Assembly (NCBI GenBank): GCA_020201075.1
Contig: JAIVHL010000128.1
Coordinates: 1 to 37,407 of the forward strand
Origin: Halomonas sp.
GTDB taxonomy: Bacteria; Pseudomonadota; Gammaproteobacteria; Pseudomonadales; Halomonadaceae
Direction of reading: 5' to 3'
DNA: 37,407 nucleotides
A program made the translations under genes and the position numbers. Below are positions 27,783 to 36,826 of the stretch, in pieces (position 1 is the first letter of the stretch; every line of letters starts with the position of its first letter). The notes below the pieces were generated by a model. The model did no database searches. It saw only the letters and a program-made list of their open reading frames with translations, and had not been told where the DNA came from.

Positions 27783-28238
27783 ATGCCCATCGCTATTACC
27801 CTGCACGTGCTCGCCTCCGTCCTCTGGGTGGGCGGGATGTTCTTCGCCTGGATGGTACTGCGGCCAGTGGCGGCCGGTCTGCTTGAGCCGCCGGCTCGTC
27901 TGGCGCTGTGGCGCGGCGTCTTCGCCGGCTTCTTCCCCTGGGTATGGGCGTCCGTGGGAGTGCTGCTGGTCACCGGGCTGTGGATGCTGTTCGCGGTGTT
28001 CGGTGGCATGGCCGGAGCGCGCTGGCACATCCACCTGATGCTGCTGTTGGGCCTGGCGATGATGGCGATTTTCCTGCACCTCTGGTTTGCCCCCTATCGC
28101 CGGCTGTGCCGCGCGGTAGATGACGCCGACTGGCCCGAGGGCGGTCGCCAGCTCGGCCAGATACGCCGAATGATCGGGCTGAACCTGATTCTCGGTCTGC
28201 TCACCGTCGCCATCGCCAGCGGCGGACGCTATATGTGA
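27783..28238 (+). CDS. CopD family membrane protein
   Basis: MPIAITLHVLASVLWVGGMFFAWMVLRP; four predicted TM helices; WHIHLMLLLGLAMMAIFLHLWF. Confidence 0.82.
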   Translation: MPIAITLHVLASVLWVGGMFFAWMVLRPVAAGLLEPPARLALWRGVFAGFFPWVWASVGVLLVTGLWMLFAVFGGMAGARWHIHLMLLLGLAMMAIFLHLWFAPYRRLCRAVDDADWPEGGRQLGQIRRMIGLNLILGLLTVAIASGGRYM

Positions 28239-28388
28239 AGGGCGGCGTCATGCAGAGCATCGTCCCCACCGCAGTCGACTGTCAGAAAAATGTCATCTTA
28301 TGGATTCGTGAAACTGCTAATGTACTGCAGCAACGTGCCTACCTGAAGGCAATGCGGTAAACGGGGAAGAATTGGGGGGAGGCACGCC

Positions 28389-29123
28389 ATGCGAATGTTG
28401 GCGCTTTACAGCATCAAGGGCGGGGTCGGCAAGACCGCCTCGGCGGTGAATCTTGCCGCCGAAGCCGCCGCGGCTGGATGGCGAGTTCTGCTGTGGGACC
28501 TCGATCCCCAAGCGGCCACCACTTTCTACCTTCGCGCCAAGCCGAAGGTTCGTGGCGGTATAGAACGGCTGGTCAAGGGTGATGCCGCTTTCCACAAGGT
28601 GATCCGGGCCACCGAGATCGAACGCCTCGACCTGCTCCCCGCCGCGCTGGCCTCACGGGATCTTGATCACCTGCTGGCCGCCCAGCGCGAGAATCAGCTG
28701 CGACGAATCCTCAAGCCGATTCGCGACGACTACGACCTGGTCATCCTGGACTGCCCGCCCAGCCTCTCGACCCTTTCAGAGAGCGTGTTCGCCAGCGTCG
28801 ATGCCCTGCTGGTGCCCATCGTGCCCACGGTGCTCTCGGTACGCACCCTGGAACAGCTGCGCGACTTCCTGGATGAGCGCGATATCCCCTGCCAGGTATG
28901 GCCCTTCGTGACCCTGGCGGACCGACGTCGCACCCTGCACCGAGAAACCATTGCCGCGCTGCCGGAACGCTGGCCCCTGCGACTCTCCACGTCCATTCCC
29001 AGCGCCAGCGTGGTGGAGCGCATGGGGGTGGAGCGCGCTCCGCTACGCCAGTTTGCCCCCGCGACCCCAGCGGCCCGAGCCTACCGGGCACTGTGGCAGG
29101 AGATCGCCCAGCGCCTGGAATAG
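28389..29123 (+). CDS. ParA family ATPase (orphan)
   Basis: Deviant Walker A YSIKGGVGKTASAVNLA; LLWDLDPQAATTFYL; YDLVILDCPPSLSTL. Confidence 0.92.
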   Translation: MRMLALYSIKGGVGKTASAVNLAAEAAAAGWRVLLWDLDPQAATTFYLRAKPKVRGGIERLVKGDAAFHKVIRATEIERLDLLPAALASRDLDHLLAAQRENQLRRILKPIRDDYDLVILDCPPSLSTLSESVFASVDALLVPIVPTVLSVRTLEQLRDFLDERDIPCQVWPFVTLADRRRTLHRETIAALPERWPLRLSTSIPSASVVERMGVERAPLRQFAPATPAARAYRALWQEIAQRLE

Positions 29124-29209
29124 CCCCTGGAATAGCCCCTGGAATAGCCCCTGGAATAGCACCTGGAATAGCACCTGGAATAGCGCTTGGAAGAGCCCCC
29201 GGAATCGCC
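29114..29209. repeat. 12-bp tandem repeat, 8 copies (cctggaatagcc), starting inside the parA 3' end and including its stop codon
   Basis: cctggaatagcc x3, cctggaatagca x2, cctggaatagcg, cttggaagagcc, cccggaatcgcc. Confidence 0.96.
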
Positions 29210-29223
29210 GCTCGGCGCAGCCC

Positions 29224-30414
29224 TCAAATCGCACCGCCGCAGGCCACCCCGCTGGCCCAGGCCCACTGGAAGTTATGCCCGCCGAGCTCGCCGGTAACGT
29301 CGAGCACCTCGCCAATGAAACGCAGCTGGGGCAAGCCCTCCACCGCAAAGGTCTTCGACGACACTGCCCGGGTGTCAACCCCGCCCATGGTCACTTCGGC
29401 CGTGCGCCAGCCCTCGGTGCCCGCCGGTTTGATTCGCCAGTCACCGAGATGAGCCGCCCAGGCGGCCAGCTCGGCGTTTCCCCGTTCGGCGAGCACGCCG
29501 TCTCCGCCGTGCCACTCGACCAGCGCCTGGGCCAGACGCCTGGGCAACTGCTCGGCCAGCCAGCTGGAGAGCTGGCGTTTGGGGGTCTCCCGGCGGGCGA
29601 TGCTCAGCGCTTCCAAAGCATCTATCCCCGGCAGCAGGTCGATGGCCAGTTCGTCGCCCGGCTCCCAGACGCTTGAGATCTGCAGCATCCCCGGCCCCGA
29701 CAGCCCGCGGTGGGTGAAGAGCAGGGGCTCTCGGTAGTGGCCGCGGGGCTCCCCGGCACGTAGAGCACGCACGGAAACATCGCAGGCCACCCCGGCCAGG
29801 GCCTCGGCCCGCGCTTTCCACCGAGAGGTCAGGGTGAAAGGCACCAGCGCCGGGCGTGTTTCGGTCACGGAGAGCCCAAACTGACGGGCAATATCGTAGC
29901 CAAAGCCGGTGGCGCCCATGCTGGGAATAGAGAGCCCGCCGGTCGCCACCACCAGGGCACCGCAGTCGATGGCGCCCGACGAGGTCACCAACCGCATGCC
30001 CTCGCCGTGGCGCTCGATGCGCTCCACGGAGGTCTTGAGTCGCAGCTCCACTCCGGCCCATTCGCATTCGGTGAGCAGCACCCGCACGATCTCCTTGGCC
30101 GAATCCGCGCAGAACAGCTGCCCCGGGGTCTTCTCCACGTAGTCGACGCCGTGGCGCTCCACCAGCTCAACGAAGTGCTCCGGACGGTAGCGCTTCAGCG
30201 CCGAGATGCAGAAGTGGGGATTATCCGAAAAGAAATTGGCCGGCGCGGAATTCAGATGGGTGAAGTTGCAGCGCCCCCCGCCGGACATCAGGATCTTGCG
30301 ACCGGCACGATTGGCATGGTCGATCACCAAGACCCGCCGCCCTGCGTAACCCGCCGTCAGGGCGCACATCAGCCCGGCGGCACCCGCTCCAACGATCACC
30401 GCATCATAAGTCAT
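29224..30414 (-). CDS. NAD(P)/FAD-dependent oxidoreductase, BaiN/YhiN (HI0933-like) family
   Basis: MTYDAVIVGAGAAGLMCALTAGYAGRRVLVIDHANRAGRKILMSGGGRCNFTHLN; LVVATGGLSIPSMGATGFGYDIARQFG; FIGEVLDVTGELGGHNFQWAWASG. Confidence 0.95.
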   Translation of the reverse strand: MTYDAVIVGAGAAGLMCALTAGYAGRRVLVIDHANRAGRKILMSGGGRCNFTHLNSAPANFFSDNPHFCISALKRYRPEHFVELVERHGVDYVEKTPGQLFCADSAKEIVRVLLTECEWAGVELRLKTSVERIERHGEGMRLVTSSGAIDCGALVVATGGLSIPSMGATGFGYDIARQFGLSVTETRPALVPFTLTSRWKARAEALAGVACDVSVRALRAGEPRGHYREPLLFTHRGLSGPGMLQISSVWEPGDELAIDLLPGIDALEALSIARRETPKRQLSSWLAEQLPRRLAQALVEWHGGDGVLAERGNAELAAWAAHLGDWRIKPAGTEGWRTAEVTMGGVDTRAVSSKTFAVEGLPQLRFIGEVLDVTGELGGHNFQWAWASGVACGGAI

Positions 30415-30530
30415 GGTCACTCCCGGCCGCGTCTCAAGGAGGCGCATTCTAGCAGGCCAGCGACATCCTGTTGATGAGCGCCGCGTTGCCGGCCTGATAC
30501 ATAAGGCCGGGTTAACAGCGATGGAACCAA

Positions 30531-30547
30531 TGTACAATTCTTGTACA
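30531..30547. promoter_or_regulatory. Palindromic operator candidate TGTACAA-TTC-TTGTACA
   Basis: Perfect 7-3-7 inverted repeat in the divergent gap before the RND operon. Confidence 0.6.
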
Positions 30548-30570
30548 CTAACCGGCGTCAGCCAGTCGAT

Positions 30571-30587
30571 TGTGAATTATTGTCACA
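30571..30587. promoter_or_regulatory. Second palindromic site candidate TGTGA-N7-TCACA
   Basis: tgtgaattattgtcaca, centred 40 bp from the first palindrome; a tatagt -10-like element lies at 30600-30605. Confidence 0.45.
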
Positions 30588-30689
30588 GTGTCGACGGGTA
30601 TAGTGGCTAGCCTGTAAAGGACTCGGCCGCGGGCATGACGCCCACCGATGCTGTGTCATCTTCTCCCGGCCATTCAACCAAGAGCTCCC

Positions 30690-31802
30690 ATGACCGTCTC
30701 ATCGCCGTTCTTCCGCCGTATGTTCCCCCGAGCGCTCTCCGCCCTGCTGGCGATGATCATCGTGCTGCATGTCGCCTCGACTACTGCCGGCGCTCAGCAA
30801 ACGACGGCAGTGATTGGCGCTCGGGTGAGCCTGGAACCCTGGTCCGACCCGCTGGAGGCGCTGGGCACCCTGCGCGCCGATGAGAGCGTGACGCTGTCCG
30901 CTACCGTCACCGACACCGTTGTCGAGGTCAATTTCCGCGACGGTCAGATCGTCGAAGCTGGTCGGCTGTTGGTACGCCTGCAGGATGACGAGCAGCAGGC
31001 CCAGCTGCGCGCCGCCCAGGCTCAGCGCGACGAGCGCCGCGCCACGGTGAACCGCCTAGCCCAGCTGCAGACTCGCAATCTCGCCCCGCGAGCCGACGTG
31101 GAAGATGCCCAGGCACGGCTGCGCCAGGTCGAGGCGGAAATCCAGGGGCTGGAGGCGCGGCTGCGCAACTACCAAGTGCGCGCCCCCTTCGATGGCGTAG
31201 TGGGCTTTCGCAACATCAGCGTGGGCAGCCTGGTCACACCGGGCACCGAGCTCGTGACGCTGGATAAGGTCGATGTGGTAAAGCTCGACTTCAACGTACC
31301 AGAGGTGTTTCTGGGGATTCTCGAGCCTGGGCTGCCCCTGGTGGCACGCAGCGTGGCGTTTCCCGACGAGCGTTTTGAAGGGCAGGTGGAAAATGTTGGC
31401 AGCCGAGTCGACCCGGTCAGCCGAAGTGCCACGGTGCGTGCAGAGCTGCCCAACCCAGAACTGCGCCTGCGCCCCGGCATGCTGATGGAGGTCGTTGTTC
31501 AGCGCAGCCAGCGCCAGGCCGTGGTGGTACCGGAGGCCGCCCTTGTCCCCAGCGGTGGCCGCCAGTTCGTGCTAGTGGTCGACGAGCAGAACGAAAACCG
31601 CATAGAGCGCCGCGAGGTGCAGGTGGGCGAGCGGCGTACCGGCCAGGCGGAAATTCTTGAAGGGCTCGAGGCCGGAGAGCTGCTGGTGGCCCACGGCGTT
31701 CAGCGGGTCCGCGAGGGCGACAATGTGCGCCTGCTCGGGATCACCGACGACACCACCTCGGTGAGCGAGATCCTCGCGGCGTCACGCGAGGATCGTGGCT
31801 GA
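30690..31802 (+). CDS. RND efflux periplasmic adaptor subunit (membrane fusion protein)
   Basis: LGTLRADESVTLSATVTDTVVEVNFRDGQIVEAGRLLVRLQDDEQQAQLRAAQAQ; VRAPFDGVVGFRNISVGSLVTPGTELVTLDKVD. Confidence 0.95.
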   Translation: MTVSSPFFRRMFPRALSALLAMIIVLHVASTTAGAQQTTAVIGARVSLEPWSDPLEALGTLRADESVTLSATVTDTVVEVNFRDGQIVEAGRLLVRLQDDEQQAQLRAAQAQRDERRATVNRLAQLQTRNLAPRADVEDAQARLRQVEAEIQGLEARLRNYQVRAPFDGVVGFRNISVGSLVTPGTELVTLDKVDVVKLDFNVPEVFLGILEPGLPLVARSVAFPDERFEGQVENVGSRVDPVSRSATVRAELPNPELRLRPGMLMEVVVQRSQRQAVVVPEAALVPSGGRQFVLVVDEQNENRIERREVQVGERRTGQAEILEGLEAGELLVAHGVQRVREGDNVRLLGITDDTTSVSEILAASREDRG

Positions 31803-34800
31803 TGCGTCTCTCCGATCTATCTGTCCAGCGGCCAGTACTGGCCACCGTACTGGCGCTGCTGATTGTCGCCTTTGGTCTGTTGGCCATGCAGCGCCTGCCG
31901 CTGCAGGAGTACCCGTCCATCGATCCGCCGGTGGTCAGCATCGATACTCGCTATCCCGGGGCTTCCGCCAGCGTGGTGGAAACACGCATCACCCAGCTGC
32001 TGGAGGATCGTATTGCCGGGGTGGAAGGCATAGAACTGATCACCTCCTCCAGCGAGGATGGCCGCTCGCGAATCAACGTCGAATTTCGACTCGACATGAA
32101 CATCGACGCTGCCGCCAACGACATCCGCGATCGGATCTCAGGAGCCCTGCGCAACCTTCCCGACGAGGCCGACCCGCCCGAGGTTCAGAAGGCCGATTCC
32201 AGTGAAGATGTGGTGGTGTGGCTTGCGCTTTCCGGCGACGGCTACAGCATTCCTGAATTGACCGACTATGCCGACCGCTACCTGGTCGATGGCTTCTCGG
32301 TGCTGCCTGGCGTGTCTCGGGTACGCATCGGTGGAGGCAACGAATATGCCATGCGGGTGTGGGTCGATCGCAATGCCCTGGCCGCACGCAATCTCACGGT
32401 GAGCGACGTGGAGAGCGCTCTGCGTGCTGAAAACGTGGAGCTGCCCGCCGGCGCCATCGAGTCTAGCGAGCGCCAGTTTATCGTGCGACTGCCACGGAGT
32501 TTCAACCAGCCGGACGATTTCGACCGCCTCGCCCTCACCCAGGGGGAAGACGGGTATCTGGTGCGGCTGTCCGACGTGGCCCGAGTAGAGATCGGGTCGG
32601 TGGAAGACCGCTCCGTCTTTCGAGCCAACGGCGTGCCCATGGTGGGGTTGGGCATCATGAAACAGTCCACCGCCAACGTGCTGGAGGTCTCGCGTGGGGT
32701 CCAGAAGGAACTTGAGCGCGTCCAGTCGAGCCTGCCTGAGGACATGACGCTGAGCCTCAACTATGACGCCTCGGTGTTCGTGGCCGGTGCGATCAAGCAG
32801 GTTGTGCTGACGCTGTTTATCGCCATGGGCCTGGTGGTGGTGGTGATCTTCATGTTTCTGGGGAACGTGCGCACCACCCTGATCCCCGCAGTGACCGTGC
32901 CGGTAGCGATTATCGGCGCCTTCATGGCCCTGGCGCTGATGGGCTTCTCTATCAATTTGCTGACCCTGCTTGCCCTGGTGCTGGCCATCGGCCTGATCGT
33001 CGACGATGCCATTGTGGTGCTGGAGAATATCCACCGGCGCATGCACGACTACGGCGAGACGCCCCTGGTCGCAGCCTTCAAGGGGACCCGCCAGATCGCC
33101 TTCGCGGTGATCGCCACTACCCTGGTACTGGTCGCCGTGTTTATACCGCTGGCGTTCCTGCAGGGCAACGTGGGCCGTCTGTTCTCGGAATTCGCCCTGA
33201 CCATGGCCGCCGCGGTGGCTATCTCCAGCGTTCTGGCGTTATCGCTGACGCCAATGATGGCCTCCAAGATCCTCAAGCCGAGCATGAACGACAGCCGCAT
33301 CGCCCGAGCCGTGCAGTGGCAGCTGGAGCTCACCCAGCGCCTTTATCGCACCCTGCTGATCTGGGTGCTCAAGGCGCGCCTGGCGGTGCTGGCGGTATTC
33401 GTGGCGCTGATCGCCGCCACCGTATGGCTGGCCGGGCTGCTGCCCAGTGAATACACCCCACAGGAGGACCGAGGAAGCTTCATCATCCTGGTCAACGGCC
33501 CTGAAGGCGCCACCTTCGACTACATCATGGATTATATGAACGAGATCGAGGCGCGCCTGCAGCCCATGTTGGAGAGTGGCGACATGGAGCGCGTGCTGAT
33601 CCGCGCGCCGCGAGGCTTCGGCAACATCGAGAACTTCAACAACGGCTTCGGCATTATTGGCCTCTCCGACTGGGGGCAGCGCCGCGACGCCTGGGCGATC
33701 ATGAGCGATGTGCGTCGCGAACTTGCTGGGCTGCCCGGCGTGCAGGCCTTCCCGGTGATGCGCCAAGGCTTCGGTCAGCGCATCAGCAAGCCCGTGGAGT
33801 TCGTGCTGGGCGGCGGCACCTATGAGGAGCTCGCCGAGTGGCGCGACACCCTGATGGCCCATGTCCGCGAGGACAATCCGCGGCTGATCGGCTTGGACAG
33901 CGACTACCGCGAGACCCAGCCCCAACTGCGGGTCGACATCGATTACGAGCGAGCCGCCTCGCTGGGCGTTACCGTCACCGAGATCGGCCGCACTCTTGAG
34001 GTTCTGTTGGGAGGCCGCAACGTCACCCGCTATATTGACAACGGCCAGGAGTACGACGTCATCGTCGAGGGCGAGCGCGGCAGCCAGTCGAGCCCGAGGG
34101 CGCTGGACAACATCCAGGTGCGCTCGTCACGCACCGGCGAGTTGATACCCCTGGCCAGCCTGGTGTCCTTCACTGACTTCGCCGGTGCCAGCACTCTCAA
34201 CCGCTTCAACCGTATCCGTTCAATCACCCTCGAGGCCAACCTGGCCGATGGCTACTCCCTGGGCGAGGCACTGGAGTATCTGGAGGCGGCCGCTGCCGAG
34301 CTGCTGCCAGCCCAGGTACAGACCGATGTCAGCGGTGCCTCACGGGACTTCGAGCGGGCCAGCGGCGCCACCACCTTCCTGCTGATCCTTGGCGCCCTGG
34401 TGGTATTCCTGGTGCTGGCCGCCCAGTTCGAAAGCTTCATCCACCCCTTCGTGATAATGCTCACCGTACCGCTCGCCATGAGCGGCGCCATGCTGGGACT
34501 CTTCGTCACCGGTCAATCGCTGAACATCTACAGCCAGGTGGGGCTGGTCATGCTGATTGGCCTGGCGTCCAAGAACGGCATCCTGATCGTGGAGTTCGCC
34601 AACCAATTACGCGACGAGGGCCTGGCCTTCCACGATGCCTTGATGGACGCCGCGGTGACCCGCCTGAGGCCAATTCTGATGACCGCGGTGACCACCATGG
34701 CCGGCTCCATCCCGCTGATCGTCTCGACAGGTGCCGGCGCCGAGTCGCGCATGGTAATCGGCACCGTGATACTCGCAGGCGTCGCCGCCGCCACCCTATT

Positions 34801-34915
34801 CACCCTCTTTGTGGTACCGGTCGCCTACGACCTGCTGGCCCGCCACACCGGTTCGCCCGGTGACGTCAAGCGACGTCTTGAAGAGGAGATGGAGGCGAGT
34901 GAAGCCCGCTACTGA
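31802..34915 (+). CDS. RND efflux inner-membrane permease (AcrB/HAE1 family)
   Basis: MRLSDLSVQRPVLATVLALLIVAFGLLAMQRLPLQEYPSIDPPVVSIDTRYPGASASVVE; LALVLAIGLIVDDAIVVLENIHR; LIGLASKNGILIVEFANQLR. Confidence 0.97.
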   Translation: MRLSDLSVQRPVLATVLALLIVAFGLLAMQRLPLQEYPSIDPPVVSIDTRYPGASASVVETRITQLLEDRIAGVEGIELITSSSEDGRSRINVEFRLDMNIDAAANDIRDRISGALRNLPDEADPPEVQKADSSEDVVVWLALSGDGYSIPELTDYADRYLVDGFSVLPGVSRVRIGGGNEYAMRVWVDRNALAARNLTVSDVESALRAENVELPAGAIESSERQFIVRLPRSFNQPDDFDRLALTQGEDGYLVRLSDVARVEIGSVEDRSVFRANGVPMVGLGIMKQSTANVLEVSRGVQKELERVQSSLPEDMTLSLNYDASVFVAGAIKQVVLTLFIAMGLVVVVIFMFLGNVRTTLIPAVTVPVAIIGAFMALALMGFSINLLTLLALVLAIGLIVDDAIVVLENIHRRMHDYGETPLVAAFKGTRQIAFAVIATTLVLVAVFIPLAFLQGNVGRLFSEFALTMAAAVAISSVLALSLTPMMASKILKPSMNDSRIARAVQWQLELTQRLYRTLLIWVLKARLAVLAVFVALIAATVWLAGLLPSEYTPQEDRGSFIILVNGPEGATFDYIMDYMNEIEARLQPMLESGDMERVLIRAPRGFGNIENFNNGFGIIGLSDWGQRRDAWAIMSDVRRELAGLPGVQAFPVMRQGFGQRISKPVEFVLGGGTYEELAEWRDTLMAHVREDNPRLIGLDSDYRETQPQLRVDIDYERAASLGVTVTEIGRTLEVLLGGRNVTRYIDNGQEYDVIVEGERGSQSSPRALDNIQVRSSRTGELIPLASLVSFTDFAGASTLNRFNRIRSITLEANLADGYSLGEALEYLEAAAAELLPAQVQTDVSGASRDFERASGATTFLLILGALVVFLVLAAQFESFIHPFVIMLTVPLAMSGAMLGLFVTGQSLNIYSQVGLVMLIGLASKNGILIVEFANQLRDEGLAFHDALMDAAVTRLRPILMTAVTTMAGSIPLIVSTGAGAESRMVIGTVILAGVAAATLFTLFVVPVAYDLLARHTGSPGDVKRRLEEEMEASEARY

Positions 34916-34983
34916 TGCCAGCATTCGGACCTGAAGCACCGTTTCGGCCATAACGTCGGCGTCCATCCACCCGCCAGAAACCA

Positions 34984-35011
34984 ACAGGGCCACCCCATGG
35001 GGTGGCCCTGT
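34984..35011. terminator. 28-bp perfect palindrome acagggccaccccatggggtggccctgt, probable terminator between convergent genes
   Basis: Symmetric 14+14 bp; lies between the RND permease stop and the DUF3617 gene end. Minus-strand readout is followed by ttggttt. Confidence 0.7.
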
Positions 35012-35409
35012 CAGCTAAGTGGCTGGCCTGGCTCAGCAGTCGCTGAGTCGCTCGCCTTCGACAACGGTGTCCATCTGCATTTCACCCATGGGCGACTGGA
35101 CCTGGACGTTAACATTGCCCTGCCCTCTTCGCGGCAGATCATCCGGTAGTCGATGCCATCGGCAGAGACGTTGTGTTCAAGAAGCTCGCAGCCCTCCTCC
35201 ACCTCGAGAAACTGGAAGCCGGAATCTTCCAGGTCACCCTGGGCGATGCACTCCTGGTGGGTATCGGTCTGGTCGGGAATCGGTACCTCGCCGGTGACGG
35301 AAGTCGTGCTGGTGAACTCCCATAGCCCCGGCACGATATTCGGGGCATCGGCTGTGGCGGTCAGTGGCAAGGCCAACGCAGCGGCGATGAACAAAGAACG
35401 TAACGACAT
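35011..35409 (-). pseudogene. DUF3617-type secreted protein gene with apparent 1-nt frameshift near its 3' end
   Basis: MSLRSLFIAAALALPLTATADAPNIVPGLWEFTSTTSV...DYRMICREEG, then out of frame. The other frame reads QGNVNVQVQSPMGEMQMDTVVEGERLSDC* with stop at 35033-35035. Confidence 0.7.
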
Positions 35410-35526
35410 GGAGTGTCTCCAAACGGTGAATGATATGCCTCTCCTTCGGCATTCATTCAGCTTACCGCCAATCAGCACGGGGCCCAACCGCCCAGGCCCC
35501 AGTTAGATTGGATTGTCGAGCACTCA

Positions 35527-36582
35527 TCAAGCCCCCAACCCAGCCAGAATAACGACACTAAGGACAACACCGAGCAGCAGCAAGGTTTCCAACACCATCA
35601 GGATAACCGGCCTCCACCCTACTACCGCAAGCTTCTGAAAGGATGTCTTGATCCCCAAGGCCGCAATGGCTGTTACCAGGCACCAGCGAGACAGAGTCGT
35701 CATTGCATCGTTCATCGGCTGCGGAATAGCTCCAAGGCTGTTCACCAGGACAAGAAGTACGAAGCCCACCAGGAAACCGGGTAACAAGGGCATCCGGGCT
35801 GTTTCACCCGCTTCTTGACGCGACTTGCGAAAAAGCCACATGAATACCATGACGACCGGCACCAGCATGGCAACGCGCACCAGCTTGACCAGCGTGGACA
35901 CGTCACCAGTCTCCTCCGAAATCATGTAACCAGCACCCACCACCTGGGCGACATCATGGATAGTGCCGCCGAGGAAAATGCCTATCTGGGTATCAGACAG
36001 CGAGAGAACGCCAGCAATCAGCGGGTATAGCACCATCGCCATGGTCGACAGGGTGGTAACACCCACCACTGTCAGGATCGTATTTCGCTCGCTGGTTTGA
36101 TTACGCGGCATCACCGCGGAAAGCGCCAAGGCCGCGGAAGCGCCGCAAATTGCGACAGCGCCGCCGGTCAATAGCCCTAATTCTCGCGTCAGGCCCAGCG
36201 CCTTTGAAAGCAGCCCCCCCAGGATGATGATCAACACAACAGACCCTACCACCATCATCACTGGGCCGAGACCCAACCCACCCACCTGCTCGAAGGTCAT
36301 GCGCGCGCCCAGTAACGCCACCCCCAGCCGAAGCACGGTGCGAGAGGCGAACTCGATACCCTCTCGGCAGCGACCCTCTTCACTGAGAAAATGCAGCGAC
36401 ATACCAAACAGCAGCGCATACAGGAGGGTAGGACCACCGTAATGGTCGGCAATAAAAGTCGTCGCAAGCGCAATAGTCACGCACACAAGAAGGCCACGAC
36501 CAACGGCACGATAGTGTCCAAGCGATCCACGAAAGTACGTTCGCACAGCGGCAAACGGGACGGCATTGGTACGTGATTTCAT
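35527..36582 (-). CDS. YeiH family putative sulfate exporter (UPF0324)
   Basis: GPTLLYALLFGMSLHFLSEEGRCREGIEFASRTVLRLGVALLGARMTFEQV; LLTGGAVAICGASAALALSAV; GIFLGGTIHDVAQVVGAGYMIS. Confidence 0.93.
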   Translation of the reverse strand: MKSRTNAVPFAAVRTYFRGSLGHYRAVGRGLLVCVTIALATTFIADHYGGPTLLYALLFGMSLHFLSEEGRCREGIEFASRTVLRLGVALLGARMTFEQVGGLGLGPVMMVVGSVVLIIILGGLLSKALGLTRELGLLTGGAVAICGASAALALSAVMPRNQTSERNTILTVVGVTTLSTMAMVLYPLIAGVLSLSDTQIGIFLGGTIHDVAQVVGAGYMISEETGDVSTLVKLVRVAMLVPVVMVFMWLFRKSRQEAGETARMPLLPGFLVGFVLLVLVNSLGAIPQPMNDAMTTLSRWCLVTAIAALGIKTSFQKLAVVGWRPVILMVLETLLLLGVVLSVVILAGLGA

Positions 36583-36826
36583 CGGAAGGTCTCCAGTTGC
36601 TTCCCGTCAATCGCGTAAAAGCGACCATGGATCGAAAGTCGCCGAACCATGAAAATATCCGAAAAATGGAAAAGCATAGCTTAATTTACTTAAAGTGGCA
36701 TGGTCTTGACGGCGCCTCGCGCTTATTGGCTATTTGAGTGCAGTTGCTGTATCAAATCACGAGACGAACGAGAAATTCGATAAATTATTTACCCATTTCC
36801 TTAAGTGAACCACAATCCCAGCTCCT

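Noticed and set aside
28898-29676. Plus-strand ORFs with SPWNSPWNSPWN or IAPGIAPGIAPG repeats
   Set aside because: Out-of-frame readings of parA and the 12-bp tandem repeat
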